From contig CAIZXS010000011.1 in assembly GCA_903937035.1 (NCBI GenBank), positions 1-59,592 of the forward strand: a stretch of 59,592 nucleotides of DNA. Reading direction: 5' to 3'. The position numbers and the translations under genes were made by a program. Within the stretch, counting starts at the first letter, position 1. Each line of letters starts with the position of its first letter. The stretch is from an uncultured bacterium (GTDB lineage: Bacteria; Patescibacteriota; Minisyncoccia; Moranbacterales; UBA2206). The notes beneath the pieces are model-generated. The model was not told where the DNA came from and did not search any database. It saw only the letters and a program-made list of their open reading frames with translations. Below, in pieces: positions 23,451 to 31,004 of this stretch.

Positions 23451-24020
23451 ATGCGTATTAGCACGAAATTGGCTATTCTAGCTAGTTTCTCTCTAGTCCT
23501 GATTTTTGGGACAATGACTGAAACGGCTAAGGCTGACGAGTCTAATCAAACAAAAATAAACTTCAATATCGTCGAAAACATCCTTACTCTTGGTCAAACA
23601 AATGTTTGTATGGCCGAGGAGCTTGCTCCAACAGCGGAAGTTGCAGAGGAAAAGAAGGTGGAGGAAGTGGAAAAGGAGAAAAAAAATATAATTGAAACTA
23701 AAAAAGTACTTAAAAATAGCGACTTACCGAAAGGAAAGTTCACAATTAATGCTTCAGCGTATACTGCTGCGGCCGATGAGTGTGGCAAAAGTGATGGGAT
23801 TACTGCTTCAGGAAAGAAAGTTAAAGAAAACGAAACGATTGCTTGTCCCAAGAACTTTGCTTTTGGAACAAAGGTGAATATTGAAGGTTATGGAACCTAT
23901 ATCTGCCAAGATCGTGGAGGTGCAATCAAGGGGAATAAGATTGATATCTATGTGAAAACAAAAGCGCAAGCGTTTGCTTTCGGTAGACGAAACTTAGTAG
24001 CTGAGGTTGTGCTTGAATAA
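23451..24020 (+). CDS. Secreted 3D-domain protein (MltA-like double-psi barrel)
   Basis: A 189-residue exported protein: signal peptide at 1-28, a Glu/Lys-rich linker at about 62-88, and a C-terminal 3D domain (F-T-I-N-A-S-A-Y-T, then F-G-T-K-V-N-I-E-G-Y-G and D-R-G-G-A-I-K-G-N-K-I-D-I-Y, ending F-G-R-R-N-L-V-A-E-V). In this family three conserved aspartates line a groove like that of lytic transglycosylase MltA, as in Rpf-type wall enzymes. A role in cell-wall turnover is therefore likely but the catalytic reaction is not certain. Two cysteines inside the domain could form a disulfide. It sits downstream of the PBP with a separate promoter. Confidence 0.88.
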   Translation: MRISTKLAILASFSLVLIFGTMTETAKADESNQTKINFNIVENILTLGQTNVCMAEELAPTAEVAEEKKVEEVEKEKKNIIETKKVLKNSDLPKGKFTINASAYTAAADECGKSDGITASGKKVKENETIACPKNFAFGTKVNIEGYGTYICQDRGGAIKGNKIDIYVKTKAQAFAFGRRNLVAEVVLE

Positions 24021-24055
24021 AAAAAAGCACCCCGAGTAATCGGGGTGCTTTTTTT
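24021..24055 (+). terminator. Terminator after the 3D-domain gene
   Basis: AAAAAGCACCCCGA / TCGGGGTGCTTTTT with a 4-nt loop; strong and usable in both directions. Confidence 0.95.
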
Positions 24056-24110
24056 GTGCTCGAAGCCTGTCGGTTGACTTGAGCTCTTTGGCTTGGTACT
24101 ATTTACCTAT

Positions 24111-24181
24111 GGTCCGGTGGCCGAGCAGTTAGGCAAGGGTCTGCAAAACCCTGTACAGCAGTGCGAATCTGCTCCGGACCT
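24111..24181 (+). tRNA. tRNA-Cys (anticodon GCA)
   Basis: Acceptor GGTCCGG / CCGGACC, anticodon stem-loop AGGGT-CTGCAAA-ACCCT, T arm with GTGCGAATC, discriminator T. Confidence 0.95.
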
Positions 24182-24206
24182 CAAATTCATTTAGCACGTA
24201 ATATCT

Positions 24207-24290
24207 GCCCGGATGGTGGAATTGGTAGACACAAGGGACTTAAAATCCCTCGAGAGAAATCTCGTGCGAGTTCGAGTCTCGCTCTGGGCA
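24207..24290 (+). tRNA. tRNA-Leu (anticodon TAA)
   Basis: Acceptor GCCCGGA / TCTGGGC with one G-U, anticodon loop CTTAAAA, long variable arm CGAGAGAAATCTCG, T loop TTCGAGT, discriminator A. Confidence 0.95.
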
Positions 24291-24366
24291 CAAAAATAGT
24301 TTGTCTAAATTCTAGGCATTTTTTATTTTATCAACGTTCTTTAACTCCAAGAAAGGAAAGGTGCAG

Positions 24367-25338
24367 ATGAAAACAAGAGCGGAGCAGATGGAAATGTTGC
24401 GTAAAGGCGAGGCGCCTCCAGCAGACGCTGGACTTTTTGGGGCAACCTTAAGGGAGGAGCATTGTAAGTTGATGTTAATTCCTGTGCCATGGGATGGCAC
24501 AGCTTCTTACGGCAAAGGGACGGCATTGGCACCCGATGCTATTCGGCAAGCCAGTCATCAGCTGGATCTTGAAGATTTATTCTTCGGCAGGCCATATCAA
24601 AAAGGAATCGGGATGCTGGAAATTCCAGAGGAAATTTTGCTGATGAGTAAAACGAAGGCAACGCTGGAAGAAAGAAATTCTCACAGCAGAATTGTTAATC
24701 GGTATGTTTGCAATCAAGCCAAAAGACTTCAGGGTAAAGGAAAAATCGTTGGAGTTATCGGCGGTGAGCATTCTACACCCTTTGGTTTAATTGAGGCACT
24801 GGCAGAAGCATGTCCTGATTTTGGAATTCTGCATATTGATGCACACCACGATTTGCGTGAGGCCTACGAGGGCTTGCAATTCTCGCACGCGTCTATTATG
24901 TATAATGTGATGCAAAGCTTCCCTGGAATTTCATTGTGTCAAATCGGAATACGGGATTTTTGTTTAGATGAGAGGGAATATTCTAAGGAGCTTGGCCAAA
25001 GATCCAGAGTTTTTTATTGGCAAAACATATTTCAGTGGATGGACGAAGGGACTACTTTTAGGGCGATTATCGATGAAATTTCTGATTTTCTTCCCAAAGA
25101 GGTTTACATCTCTTTCGACATTGATGGGCTGGATCCATCTAATTGTCCCAATACCGGGACTCCTGTTCCAGGCGGGTTATCCTTTTCGCAGGCAGCCTAT
25201 CTCATCGAGAGACTTTCTGTAAGTCACAGGATCATCGGGTTTGATTTGTGCGAAGTTGCATCCGGAAAAGAGGGAGACTGGGATTGCAATGTTGGTGCTC
25301 GCATTTTGTATAAGCTTTGTGGGGCAGCTTTAAAATGA
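24367..25338 (+). CDS. Ureohydrolase family protein, agmatinase/arginase-like
   Basis: Predicted binuclear manganese hydrolase that releases urea from agmatine, arginine or a related guanidine. Metal-binding motifs are all present: G-G-E-H-S, H-I-D-A-H-H-D and S-F-D-I-D-G-L-D-P. The length (323 residues) is usual for agmatinases. A GTG at 24361 is in frame, but ATG 24367 is better spaced from AGGAAAGG. It is a single gene with a terminator and no polyamine or arginine genes around it, so the substrate is open. The strong SD contrasts with the neighbouring housekeeping genes. Confidence 0.88.
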   Translation: MKTRAEQMEMLRKGEAPPADAGLFGATLREEHCKLMLIPVPWDGTASYGKGTALAPDAIRQASHQLDLEDLFFGRPYQKGIGMLEIPEEILLMSKTKATLEERNSHSRIVNRYVCNQAKRLQGKGKIVGVIGGEHSTPFGLIEALAEACPDFGILHIDAHHDLREAYEGLQFSHASIMYNVMQSFPGISLCQIGIRDFCLDEREYSKELGQRSRVFYWQNIFQWMDEGTTFRAIIDEISDFLPKEVYISFDIDGLDPSNCPNTGTPVPGGLSFSQAAYLIERLSVSHRIIGFDLCEVASGKEGDWDCNVGARILYKLCGAALK

Positions 25339-25355
25339 TTTTTCATCGCAAACAT

Positions 25356-25397
25356 AAAAGCCGTTTTCAGGTTGAGGAACTGAGACGGCTTTTTTTA
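25356..25397 (+). terminator. Terminator after the ureohydrolase gene
   Basis: AAAAGCCGT / ACGGCTTTTTTT stem with a 20-nt loop. Confidence 0.85.
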
Positions 25398-25447
25398 ATT
25401 TCCATTCTTCTTGATCTAGCTTTGGCTAAATTTTGATTTTTCAAAAA

Positions 25448-26062
25448 TTATCTTATTTCTTCCTGCTCAATTTTTGCAATAATCTTCGGAATCCGTTTGA
25501 AATCTTTGATCAGTGTTTCGCGCATCGATCCATTATAGAGCGCCGCCGCTGGGTGATAAAGTGTGTAGAATACCTGCCTGCCGGCAGGCAGGTTTGCTTT
25601 GCCCATACCTTCGATTTCTTTTCTCAGCGCCTTGCCGTGGACTTCGGAAATCTTGAAGCCGGGTAAGAATCTTTCCATCGAGTGACGGCCAAGTGTAACA
25701 ATTAATTTTGGCTGGATAGTTTTGATTTGCGCAAGAAGCCATGGCCAGCAAGCAGCGACCTCTTTGGGAAGTGGATCGCGATTTTCTGGTGGGCGACATT
25801 TGCAGACATTAGCGATGTAGACGTCTTCGCGCTTAAGTTTTATTGTTCCAAGCATTTCATTGAGAAATTTTCCCGCTGCTCCAACAAAAGGTTCTCCGGT
25901 TTCATCTTCTTTCTTGCCTGGCGCTTCGCCGATGAAAAGAATGTTGGCTTCAGCCGAACCTGCGCCAGGGACGACTTGGGTGCAACCTTGTCTGAGCGCG
26001 CACTTTGAGCAGGCAAGCATCTCGGTGTTTAGTTTTTTAAGTTGTTCTTTTTTGGTTGCCAT
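25448..26062 (-). CDS. Uracil-DNA glycosylase, family 4 (iron-sulfur type), with PAGRQ repeat insertion
   Basis: Removes uracil from DNA, the first step of base excision repair. The 204 residues carry C18-x2-C21 and the later N-V-C-K-C and A-A-C cysteines of the [4Fe-4S] type, the catalytic motif G-E-A-P-G-K-K-E-D-E-T-G-E-P-F-V-G and the late motif H-P-A-A-A-L-Y-N. Between G-M-G-K-A and V-F-Y-T-L the protein carries about seven extra residues, N-L-P-A-G-R-Q, encoded by a perfect GC-rich palindrome that also occurs between genes in this window. The insertion keeps frame and lies in a loop before the H-P-A-A motif, so activity is probably retained. Confidence 0.93.
   Translation of the reverse strand: MATKKEQLKKLNTEMLACSKCALRQGCTQVVPGAGSAEANILFIGEAPGKKEDETGEPFVGAAGKFLNEMLGTIKLKREDVYIANVCKCRPPENRDPLPKEVAACWPWLLAQIKTIQPKLIVTLGRHSMERFLPGFKISEVHGKALRKEIEGMGKANLPAGRQVFYTLYHPAAALYNGSMRETLIKDFKRIPKIIAKIEQEEIR
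25572..25593. repeat. Palindromic repeat inserted in a coding region
   Basis: A perfect 22-bp palindrome with core CCTGCCTGCCGGCAGGCAGG (25573-25592) inside the UDG gene. Related cores occur between genes at 5633-5652, 16054-16073, 18403-18420 and 37633-37652. Confidence 0.9.
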
Positions 26063-26109
26063 ATATTTTTCTGATTATGACGAAAATCTTTGAAAAAATT
26101 ATATACTTG

Positions 26110-26285
26110 ATTGTCATCCCCGTGGAGACGGGGATCCAGGCACCTCAGGCGGAAGATAAAGAAAAAACTAATTATCAAAAATCTAAGACTGACTGAAATG
26201 AAAAATCCGTGAAGGTGTGATTCGATTTTCTAGAGTTTATAGCTGGTGGAGTCTGGATTCCCGCCTGCGCGGGAATGACACTTTC
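26110..26285. repeat. Pair of inverted TGTCATTCCCG-type repeats
   Basis: Left unit 26113-26148 (TGTCATCCCCG...CGGGGATCCAGG) and right unit 26246-26283 (CTGGATTCCCG...CGGGAATGACA) are inverted copies about 100 bp apart. Half copies appear at 37621-37673 and 39857-39907. With the surrounding bases they fill the 278-bp gap between the UDG and phosphoesterase genes, where no gene was seen. Confidence 0.7.
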
Positions 26286-26340
26286 GTTTAGTTTGCTTTT
26301 TGTGTCATTTGCGTATTTGCAGGAACGACACATGAGATAT

Positions 26341-26844
26341 TTATTTCAAATCATGAATTCTTAATAACTTAAAATTATCATTCTCAGTATTCCATATGGC
26401 AAAAGTCGGTGGATAGATTTCTCCGGCGACGTTTCCAGGATTGAGTATTTTACAATTGCCGATCATTTCCTCCCAAGGCTTGTGGGTGTGGCCATGAAAA
26501 ACGAAAGCGTATTTTCCGGTTTCCGCCAGTTTTTTGGCTTCGCGGGGAAAATGGACAAAGGCAATTTCTTTTTTATCCATCTCCATTTCGCCAAAACTTT
26601 TAAATAGAAAAGTATTGCGATATTTTTCCATTGAATCAAGTTCGCGCAGTTCAGTATAATCAGCATTACCAAAAGTGTAATAAATAACGCCTGCAAAATT
26701 ATCGTTCATGAGATCCAGCACTTCTTTTGATGCGAGATCACCACAGCAAATAAGCGTGATAATTTTTTGTTCTGCACAATAGCGCAAAACTTTTTCAAGA
26801 TTCACTTCGTTGTTGTGAATGTCTGAGGTGATGGCGATTTGCAT
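26341..26844 (-). CDS. Metallophosphoesterase, YfcE family
   Basis: A 167-residue calcineurin-like phosphoesterase. The metal-binding motifs are visible in order: S-D-I-H-N-N at the N-terminus, C-G-D-L-A in place of G-D-x-x-D, and F-H-G-H-T-H-K, followed by L-N-P-G-N-V. Proteins of this size act on phosphodiesters, but the substrate is not predictable. It lies downstream of folE on the same strand with a 64-bp gap, so it could be the last gene of the preQ0 operon or a separate unit. Confidence 0.87.
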   Translation of the reverse strand: MQIAITSDIHNNEVNLEKVLRYCAEQKIITLICCGDLASKEVLDLMNDNFAGVIYYTFGNADYTELRELDSMEKYRNTFLFKSFGEMEMDKKEIAFVHFPREAKKLAETGKYAFVFHGHTHKPWEEMIGNCKILNPGNVAGEIYPPTFAIWNTENDNFKLLRIHDLK

Positions 26845-26908
26845 AAATAAATATTAATTCTTATATCAAATCTATTATAACATGAACAGTCAAGGGGGGA
26901 TAAGTCGT

Positions 26909-27481
26909 TTAGCTTAGGCTCGAACTTAGGGCTAATATGTTCATAAACTCCTTTCTTTTATCATAATTTTCCTTGAAAATTCCTCGGGCGTCCATCGTGG
27001 TCATTTCACCGTTGTTTTTTTTGACTCCGCGCATTTCTTTGCATAGATGGCGTGCTTTCATGATGAGGATTGTGCCTTTTGGCTTCAACTCTTTTTCAAT
27101 TGTATCAAGTATTTCTTTAGTCAAATTTTCTTGCACCTGTAGCTTGGCTGAACAATAATCGATTAAGCGGGCGATTTTGCTCAGACCAATAATTTTTCCG
27201 TTTGGGATGTAGCCGAAATAATATTCCCCGAAAAATGGTACCATATGATGTTCGCAGTGACTGTAGAAATAGCCATGGTCTGAGACTATTTGGTCATAAT
27301 GCAAATTGGGATTGCTAAAACTTGTTAGTTTTGGTTTCTTTTTTGGGTCATATCCCAAAAACATTTCCTGGTACATTCGCGCCACTCTGTTTGGAGTATC
27401 CCTGAGTCCTTCGCGAGTTGGATTTTCGCCAAGTTCGATTAGAACGCCTTTCACTAAGCCGACTAATTTTTTCGTGCTCAT
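26909..27481 (-). CDS. folE: GTP cyclohydrolase I
   Basis: Converts GTP to 7,8-dihydroneopterin triphosphate, entry step for folate and for preQ0/queuosine. The 190 residues have the zinc/catalytic motif S-H-C-E-H-H-M-V-P-F, the G-L-S-K-I-A-R-L helix and the second zinc site R-H-L-C. The segment after H-H-M-V-P-F reads G-E-Y-Y-F-G-Y-I-P, where most homologues have G-x-x-H-I/V-x-Y-I-P. The start overlaps the queE stop by 4 nt, showing coupling to queE and placing it in the deazaguanine pathway; it may serve folate as well. Confidence 0.95.
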   Translation of the reverse strand: MSTKKLVGLVKGVLIELGENPTREGLRDTPNRVARMYQEMFLGYDPKKKPKLTSFSNPNLHYDQIVSDHGYFYSHCEHHMVPFFGEYYFGYIPNGKIIGLSKIARLIDYCSAKLQVQENLTKEILDTIEKELKPKGTILIMKARHLCKEMRGVKKNNGEMTTMDARGIFKENYDKRKEFMNILALSSSLS

Positions 27482-28074
27482 ATGTTTTTCTTATTACCAA
27501 AAATTAAATATTGCAATCTAGGAGAAAATAACTTACCAGTTCTCACGCAATATTGCCAAACAGCTTTTTCAATCACCTTGTTAGCCTTTTTATTTTTCGT
27601 GGTCAGTGGCATGACATAGTCTGCAAATTTAAGCATGTCTTTGTCAAAATCATTTCCATCACTGACAACTTTGATGTCGAGGGAAAAATATTTTTTAAGC
27701 GCATGGACTTTTTTTGCTGTCAAAATGTCTTTTGGAGAACAAGTGATATTATCGAAATGAATAGAATCTTCCTTGCCAAGTAAATCACCATTAGTTTCTA
27801 TCGTGTGGAATTTGTTTTTAGTCGCCTGGATTATTTGATAAATTAATTCTTTTTGCAAAAGCGGTTCTCCGCCAGTCCAGCAAATATTTTTCAACTTATT
27901 TTTTCTGATGATTGCTATGAGTTTTTCTGGAGCCATTGGTTTTGATTTGGTGTGATATTTAGTATCACAAAAACTACAATTTCTGGTGCACCCGCTCAGT
28001 CGGATAAAAAGTGTCGGGGTTCCCATAAATCTTCCTTCGCCTTGAATTGAACTAAAAATTTCTGAAATTTTCAT
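27478..28074 (-). CDS. queE: 7-carboxy-7-deazaguanine synthase (radical SAM)
   Basis: Radical SAM enzyme that contracts 6-carboxytetrahydropterin to 7-carboxy-7-deazaguanine. The 198 residues begin with the typical M-K-I-S-E-I-F-S-S-I-Q-G-E-G and contain the cluster motif C29-x3-C33-x2-C36 followed by D-T-K-Y, then W-T-G-G-E-P-L-L. It starts 1 nt after queD and overlaps folE by 4 nt. The order queD-queE-folE fits preQ0 synthesis; queC is not in the window. Confidence 0.95.
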   Translation of the reverse strand: MKISEIFSSIQGEGRFMGTPTLFIRLSGCTRNCSFCDTKYHTKSKPMAPEKLIAIIRKNKLKNICWTGGEPLLQKELIYQIIQATKNKFHTIETNGDLLGKEDSIHFDNITCSPKDILTAKKVHALKKYFSLDIKVVSDGNDFDKDMLKFADYVMPLTTKNKKANKVIEKAVWQYCVRTGKLFSPRLQYLIFGNKKNI

Positions 28075-28075
28075 A

Positions 28076-28426
28076 TTAGTTAGTATAGGTTATTGATGAA
28101 TTATCTGCTTCCCAAACTGTAATCGCTATATTTGTGTTTTTGTTGTTTTTAAAATTAAGATTGATCTTATCGTGAATATATTTGGAGATTAATTCCGCTG
28201 TTGGCTCAAAAGGCAAAAGCTTGTTGAGATTTTTGTGATCAAGTTCATTCACGATTTCTTTCAACTTAGTAAAGTCGATGACCATATTTTTTTTAAGTTT
28301 TTTTGAATTTATTTCAATCAAAACTTTCCAGTTGTGGCCATGAATCGAATCGTTGCATTTTTTATCATAGGCATTTGTCAGTTGATGTGCTGCACTGAAA
28401 TTTGTGGTTAATCTTAGAGTGTACAT
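28076..28426 (-). CDS. queD: 6-carboxytetrahydropterin synthase (QueD/PTPS family)
   Basis: Converts dihydroneopterin triphosphate to 6-carboxy-5,6,7,8-tetrahydropterin. The 116-residue protein has the zinc ligands H14, H29 and H31 (F-S-A-A-H and H-G-H-N), the catalytic C24, the L-D-H-K-N-L-N block and P-T-A-E near the C-terminus. The length fits QueD rather than the longer eukaryotic PTPS. It lies between the methyltransferase (19-nt gap) and queE (1-nt gap). Confidence 0.93.
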   Translation of the reverse strand: MYTLRLTTNFSAAHQLTNAYDKKCNDSIHGHNWKVLIEINSKKLKKNMVIDFTKLKEIVNELDHKNLNKLLPFEPTAELISKYIHDKINLNFKNNKNTNIAITVWEADNSSITYTN

Positions 28427-28445
28427 ATTGTTGTTAATTTAAAAA

Positions 28446-29153
28446 TTATTTTATTCTCAACTCATATAATCTCCATTTGTAATCCGTGCGAAAGGGTTTT
28501 TTAGCAATGATTTGCAATTCATACCCGGCATCAATAATCATTTTTTCTAAACCATCAAAGTCTGCATTTGAATTTTCCCTCTTTCCACTTTGCAAATTAG
28601 CATGAGGCAATAAGATTCGTCCGTTATCAGTGAGGTGTTTTTTAGCTTGCGCTAGAAAGTTTTTGTGGATTATGTGATTATTGTCATATAGCGCCAAGTC
28701 GATCAAGTCTTTTCCTCCGTCAAAATCAATAAAGGGAAGATTAGCTAAGATTAAATCATATTTTTTAGAGCTCTCGATCTTAGTAAAAAGATCTGACAAT
28801 ATGAATGTTATCTTTGCATCTACTTTGTTTATTTGAGCATTTTCCTTGGAACATTTTAATGCTTCGGGATTTATATCGATCGCGTCGATATGCCTTGCTC
28901 TAAAAAGAGCTGCACTAATTGCTTCAATTCCACTCCCCGTGCCAATATCAGCAACTTCGGCATTCGCGAGATCAGGAAAATTCTTCACAAATTCGCCGAG
29001 CAAAAATTCTTTTTGCGGCGGAAATACTTCGGGAAAGATCTTGAGTGAAATGTTTTTTCCCACGCAATTAACACTTATAGGATATACTCCTTTTTCAGAT
29101 TCACGTTTAATTTGATTGCGAAAATAAATTGTTGATTCTGGATTGATTTCCAT
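28446..29153 (-). CDS. Class I SAM-dependent methyltransferase, PrmC/HemK-like
   Basis: A 235-residue methyltransferase with the SAM motif D-I-G-T-G-S-G-I-E near residue 68, D-I-N-P-E-A-L and the catalytic-loop motif N-L-P-F, a variant of the N-P-P-Y type that methylates planar nitrogens in proteins, RNA or DNA. It is the first gene of the operon with queD, queE and folE. Whether it modifies an N atom in tRNA, protein glutamine (as PrmC) or a deazaguanine product is unknown; the operon position makes a link to preQ0 metabolism worth considering but is not proof. Confidence 0.82.
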   Translation of the reverse strand: MEINPESTIYFRNQIKRESEKGVYPISVNCVGKNISLKIFPEVFPPQKEFLLGEFVKNFPDLANAEVADIGTGSGIEAISAALFRARHIDAIDINPEALKCSKENAQINKVDAKITFILSDLFTKIESSKKYDLILANLPFIDFDGGKDLIDLALYDNNHIIHKNFLAQAKKHLTDNGRILLPHANLQSGKRENSNADFDGLEKMIIDAGYELQIIAKKPFRTDYKWRLYELRIK

Positions 29154-29218
29154 AAATTTTTTCTAATGGTTGAATTATTCTGCTTGATTATATAAAAAAT
29201 GTTGATTGATAAAATTAG

Positions 29219-29255
29219 GTGAGTCAGGATGCCTACAATAAGTATCCTGACTCAC
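29219..29255. terminator. Long hairpin after the UbiE-type methyltransferase gene
   Basis: Perfect 12-bp stem GTGAGTCAGGAT / ATCCTGACTCAC just beyond the stop of the minus-strand gene at 29258. In that direction a weak T-rich tail follows, so a terminator role is likely. Confidence 0.65.
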
Positions 29256-29257
29256 AA

Positions 29258-30019
29258 CTACTTGATGGCAAGTGCTTGCCAAAAGGCCGGGTAGCCAGTC
29301 TCGCCAGACTGGTTGCAGGCGTCGAGCGCCTTCTGGGTCACATAGCGACTCTGGGAGTGCACTACATTGAAGCCTGCTTGTTTAAGGAGGTCGATGAGTG
29401 TCTGGTGCGGATGGCACCAAATCACTGAATGAAATACCTCGCCCAGCGAATTCCGGTATTCCTCACGGAATTGCCGATTCTTAGTTGATGATTTCTCATC
29501 CGCCGGGAAGTATTTCGCCCAGCTAGATCGATTGGTCCGATTTGGGCTGTCTTCTCTGAAGAGATATTCATTCAGGGTGGATAAGACAATTCGCCCTCCA
29601 GGTTTCATCACTCGATAAGCTTCCTGAAAGAAAGACGAGCATTCTTCGGGGCTATCCTGCAACAAAACTGCGATGCAGGCAATGGCGTCAAAGTAATCCC
29701 CGGCATATGGCAGATTAGTAATGTCTGCTATGGAGTAGTTGATTCCCAGAGGCTTTGAGCACTCTAATTCCTTGGCCGCGGAGAGCAAAACTTCTGCTCT
29801 ATCACAACCAAAGACATTAGCTCCTGACCATGCCAGCCGACGTGTGCAGAATCCCGCACCGCAGCCAGCATCCAGAACTCTCTCGCTAGGCTGTGGCCTC
29901 AGGAGTTTGATGGCTGGCAAGCGACCAAGGTGGTCGCCCATGACCATCAGTTGGTCGCCTTTTTCTGTCCAAAATGATGCATGATCGTCATAGACTTTAA
30001 TTTCTGGGATGGTTTTCAT
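29258..30019 (-). CDS. SAM-dependent methyltransferase, UbiE/Methyltransf_11 type
   Basis: A 253-residue methyltransferase with V-L-D-A-G-C-G-A-G-F as SAM motif, G-C-D-R-A-E as acidic loop and A-D-I-T-N-L-P-Y-A-G-D-Y-F-D-A-I as motif II, then M-K-P-G-G-R-I-V-L-S. The substrate is unknown; such proteins modify quinones, lipids or small molecules. By eye the gene is clearly richer in G+C than its neighbours and is preceded by a GGGAGA ribosome site, consistent with horizontal acquisition. It is divergent from TrmB-type regulator 4, so the pair may be regulator and target. A hairpin follows the stop. Confidence 0.85.
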   Translation of the reverse strand: MKTIPEIKVYDDHASFWTEKGDQLMVMGDHLGRLPAIKLLRPQPSERVLDAGCGAGFCTRRLAWSGANVFGCDRAEVLLSAAKELECSKPLGINYSIADITNLPYAGDYFDAIACIAVLLQDSPEECSSFFQEAYRVMKPGGRIVLSTLNEYLFREDSPNRTNRSSWAKYFPADEKSSTKNRQFREEYRNSLGEVFHSVIWCHPHQTLIDLLKQAGFNVVHSQSRYVTQKALDACNQSGETGYPAFWQALAIK

Positions 30020-30136
30020 GCGTTCTCCCTTTTTTGGCTTTATTTAAGGTGCAGTGTCATGCTTCGGACGATCCTCAGCTTGACTCAACACTATACCATA
30101 AATACAAGAAAATGGTGGAAAATATGTCAAACTGCT

Positions 30137-30179
30137 AAATATAAGCTTTTATATTGCTTAAATATAGGCTTTTATATTG
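30137..30179. promoter_or_regulatory. Tandem 20-bp repeats upstream of TrmB-type regulator 4, candidate operators
   Basis: Two 20-bp direct repeats, AAATATAAGCTTTTATATTG (30137-30156) and the same with one A-to-G change (30160-30179), are separated by 3 bp. Each is itself an inverted repeat (AATATAA-GCTT-TTATATT in the first). They abut the -35 of the promoter at 30177. Confidence 0.65.
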
Positions 30180-30205
30180 ACAAATATAGCCAAATAGGCT
30201 ATACT
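30177..30205 (+). promoter_or_regulatory. Promoter of TrmB-type regulator 4 with an operator in the spacer
   Basis: TTGACA (30177-30182), 17-bp spacer, TATACT (30200-30205). The spacer and -10 contain the inverted repeat TATAGCC-AAATA-GGCTATA (30185-30203). A bound regulator would block polymerase, pointing to autorepression. Confidence 0.75.
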
Positions 30206-30235
30206 TACAGCGATGACATAAATAATATCATTTCT

Positions 30236-30973
30236 ATGAAAAATACATATAAAGACCTCGTCGAGGCAGGGCTTAAAGAAAAAGAAGCCAAAATATATAT
30301 GGCGATATTAGAGCTGGGAGAGGCGAATATCGCTCATATAAGCCTCAGGTCTGGCGTAAATCGCAGTACGGTCTATCTGGCACTCAAAACATTGAAGGAG
30401 AAGGGATTACTTTTGACTGTCAAAAAAAATAAAACACTATTTTATGCTGAAGATCCGCGAAAGATGCTTGGTGATTTGGAAAAAAAGAAAGCCGTTTTGG
30501 AACGGGCAATGCCAAATCTATTGGCTAGCTTTGCGTTTATTGATAAAAAACCTGAGGTGAAGTATTTTGAAGGTGAGGAGGGTATCAAGAAAATATATGA
30601 AGATGTTTTGAAAACGCCAAATTCTGAAATGTTGGCCTGGTATTCTAATGAGTATAAAGAATTTTTTGATGAGAAATTCTTTTTTGATTATTTTATTCCC
30701 GAGAGGAAACGGAAAAAAATTTGGCTGCGATCGATCTATCCGGAAGATGCTTCAATGCGTGCGCTGGCTTCGAATAATGAAGAGCAATTGAGACAGTCAC
30801 GTTTTATCAATAATGAAAAGTTTAAGATTGAAAGTGAGATTTGTCTTTACGAACATAATAAAATAGGCATTATTGCCTATAAGGATAAGTTGGGTGTCAT
30901 TATTTCCAGTCAAACTATTTTCAATACTTTAAAATCGATTTTTGAGGTGATGTGGGACGGGGCGAGTAAATAA
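30236..30973 (+). CDS. TrmB-family transcriptional regulator 4
   Basis: A 245-residue regulator. The open frame reaches back to 29981, but the promoter at 30177-30205 lies inside that extension and the ATG at 30236 follows it by about 25 nt, giving the usual family start M-K-N-T-Y-K-D-L-V-E-A-G-L-K-E-K-E-A-K-I. Winged helix to residue 70 (recognition region I-S-L-R-S-G-V-N-R-S-T-V-Y), then K-P-E-V-K-Y-F-E-G-E-E-G-I-K-K-I-Y-E-D and a C-terminal T-L-K-S-I-F-E-V-M-W helix. It is closest to the regulator at 58534. It is divergent from a G+C-rich methyltransferase gene instead of a small cassette gene. Operators over its own promoter suggest autoregulation. Confidence 0.85.
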   Translation: MKNTYKDLVEAGLKEKEAKIYMAILELGEANIAHISLRSGVNRSTVYLALKTLKEKGLLLTVKKNKTLFYAEDPRKMLGDLEKKKAVLERAMPNLLASFAFIDKKPEVKYFEGEEGIKKIYEDVLKTPNSEMLAWYSNEYKEFFDEKFFFDYFIPERKRKKIWLRSIYPEDASMRALASNNEEQLRQSRFINNEKFKIESEICLYEHNKIGIIAYKDKLGVIISSQTIFNTLKSIFEVMWDGASK

Positions 30974-30998
30974 AAAAACCAGTCAAAACGGGACTGGT
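30972..30998 (-). terminator. Terminator of the 169-residue hypothetical gene
   Basis: Read on the minus strand, ACCAGTC / GACTGGT is followed by seven T. It also overlaps the end of TrmB-type regulator 4. Confidence 0.8.
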
Positions 30999-31004
30999 AC
31001 CGGA

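Noticed and set aside
29981-30235. Longer N-terminus for TrmB-type regulator 4
   Set aside because: The extension covers the promoter and operators, and the family start is at 30236.
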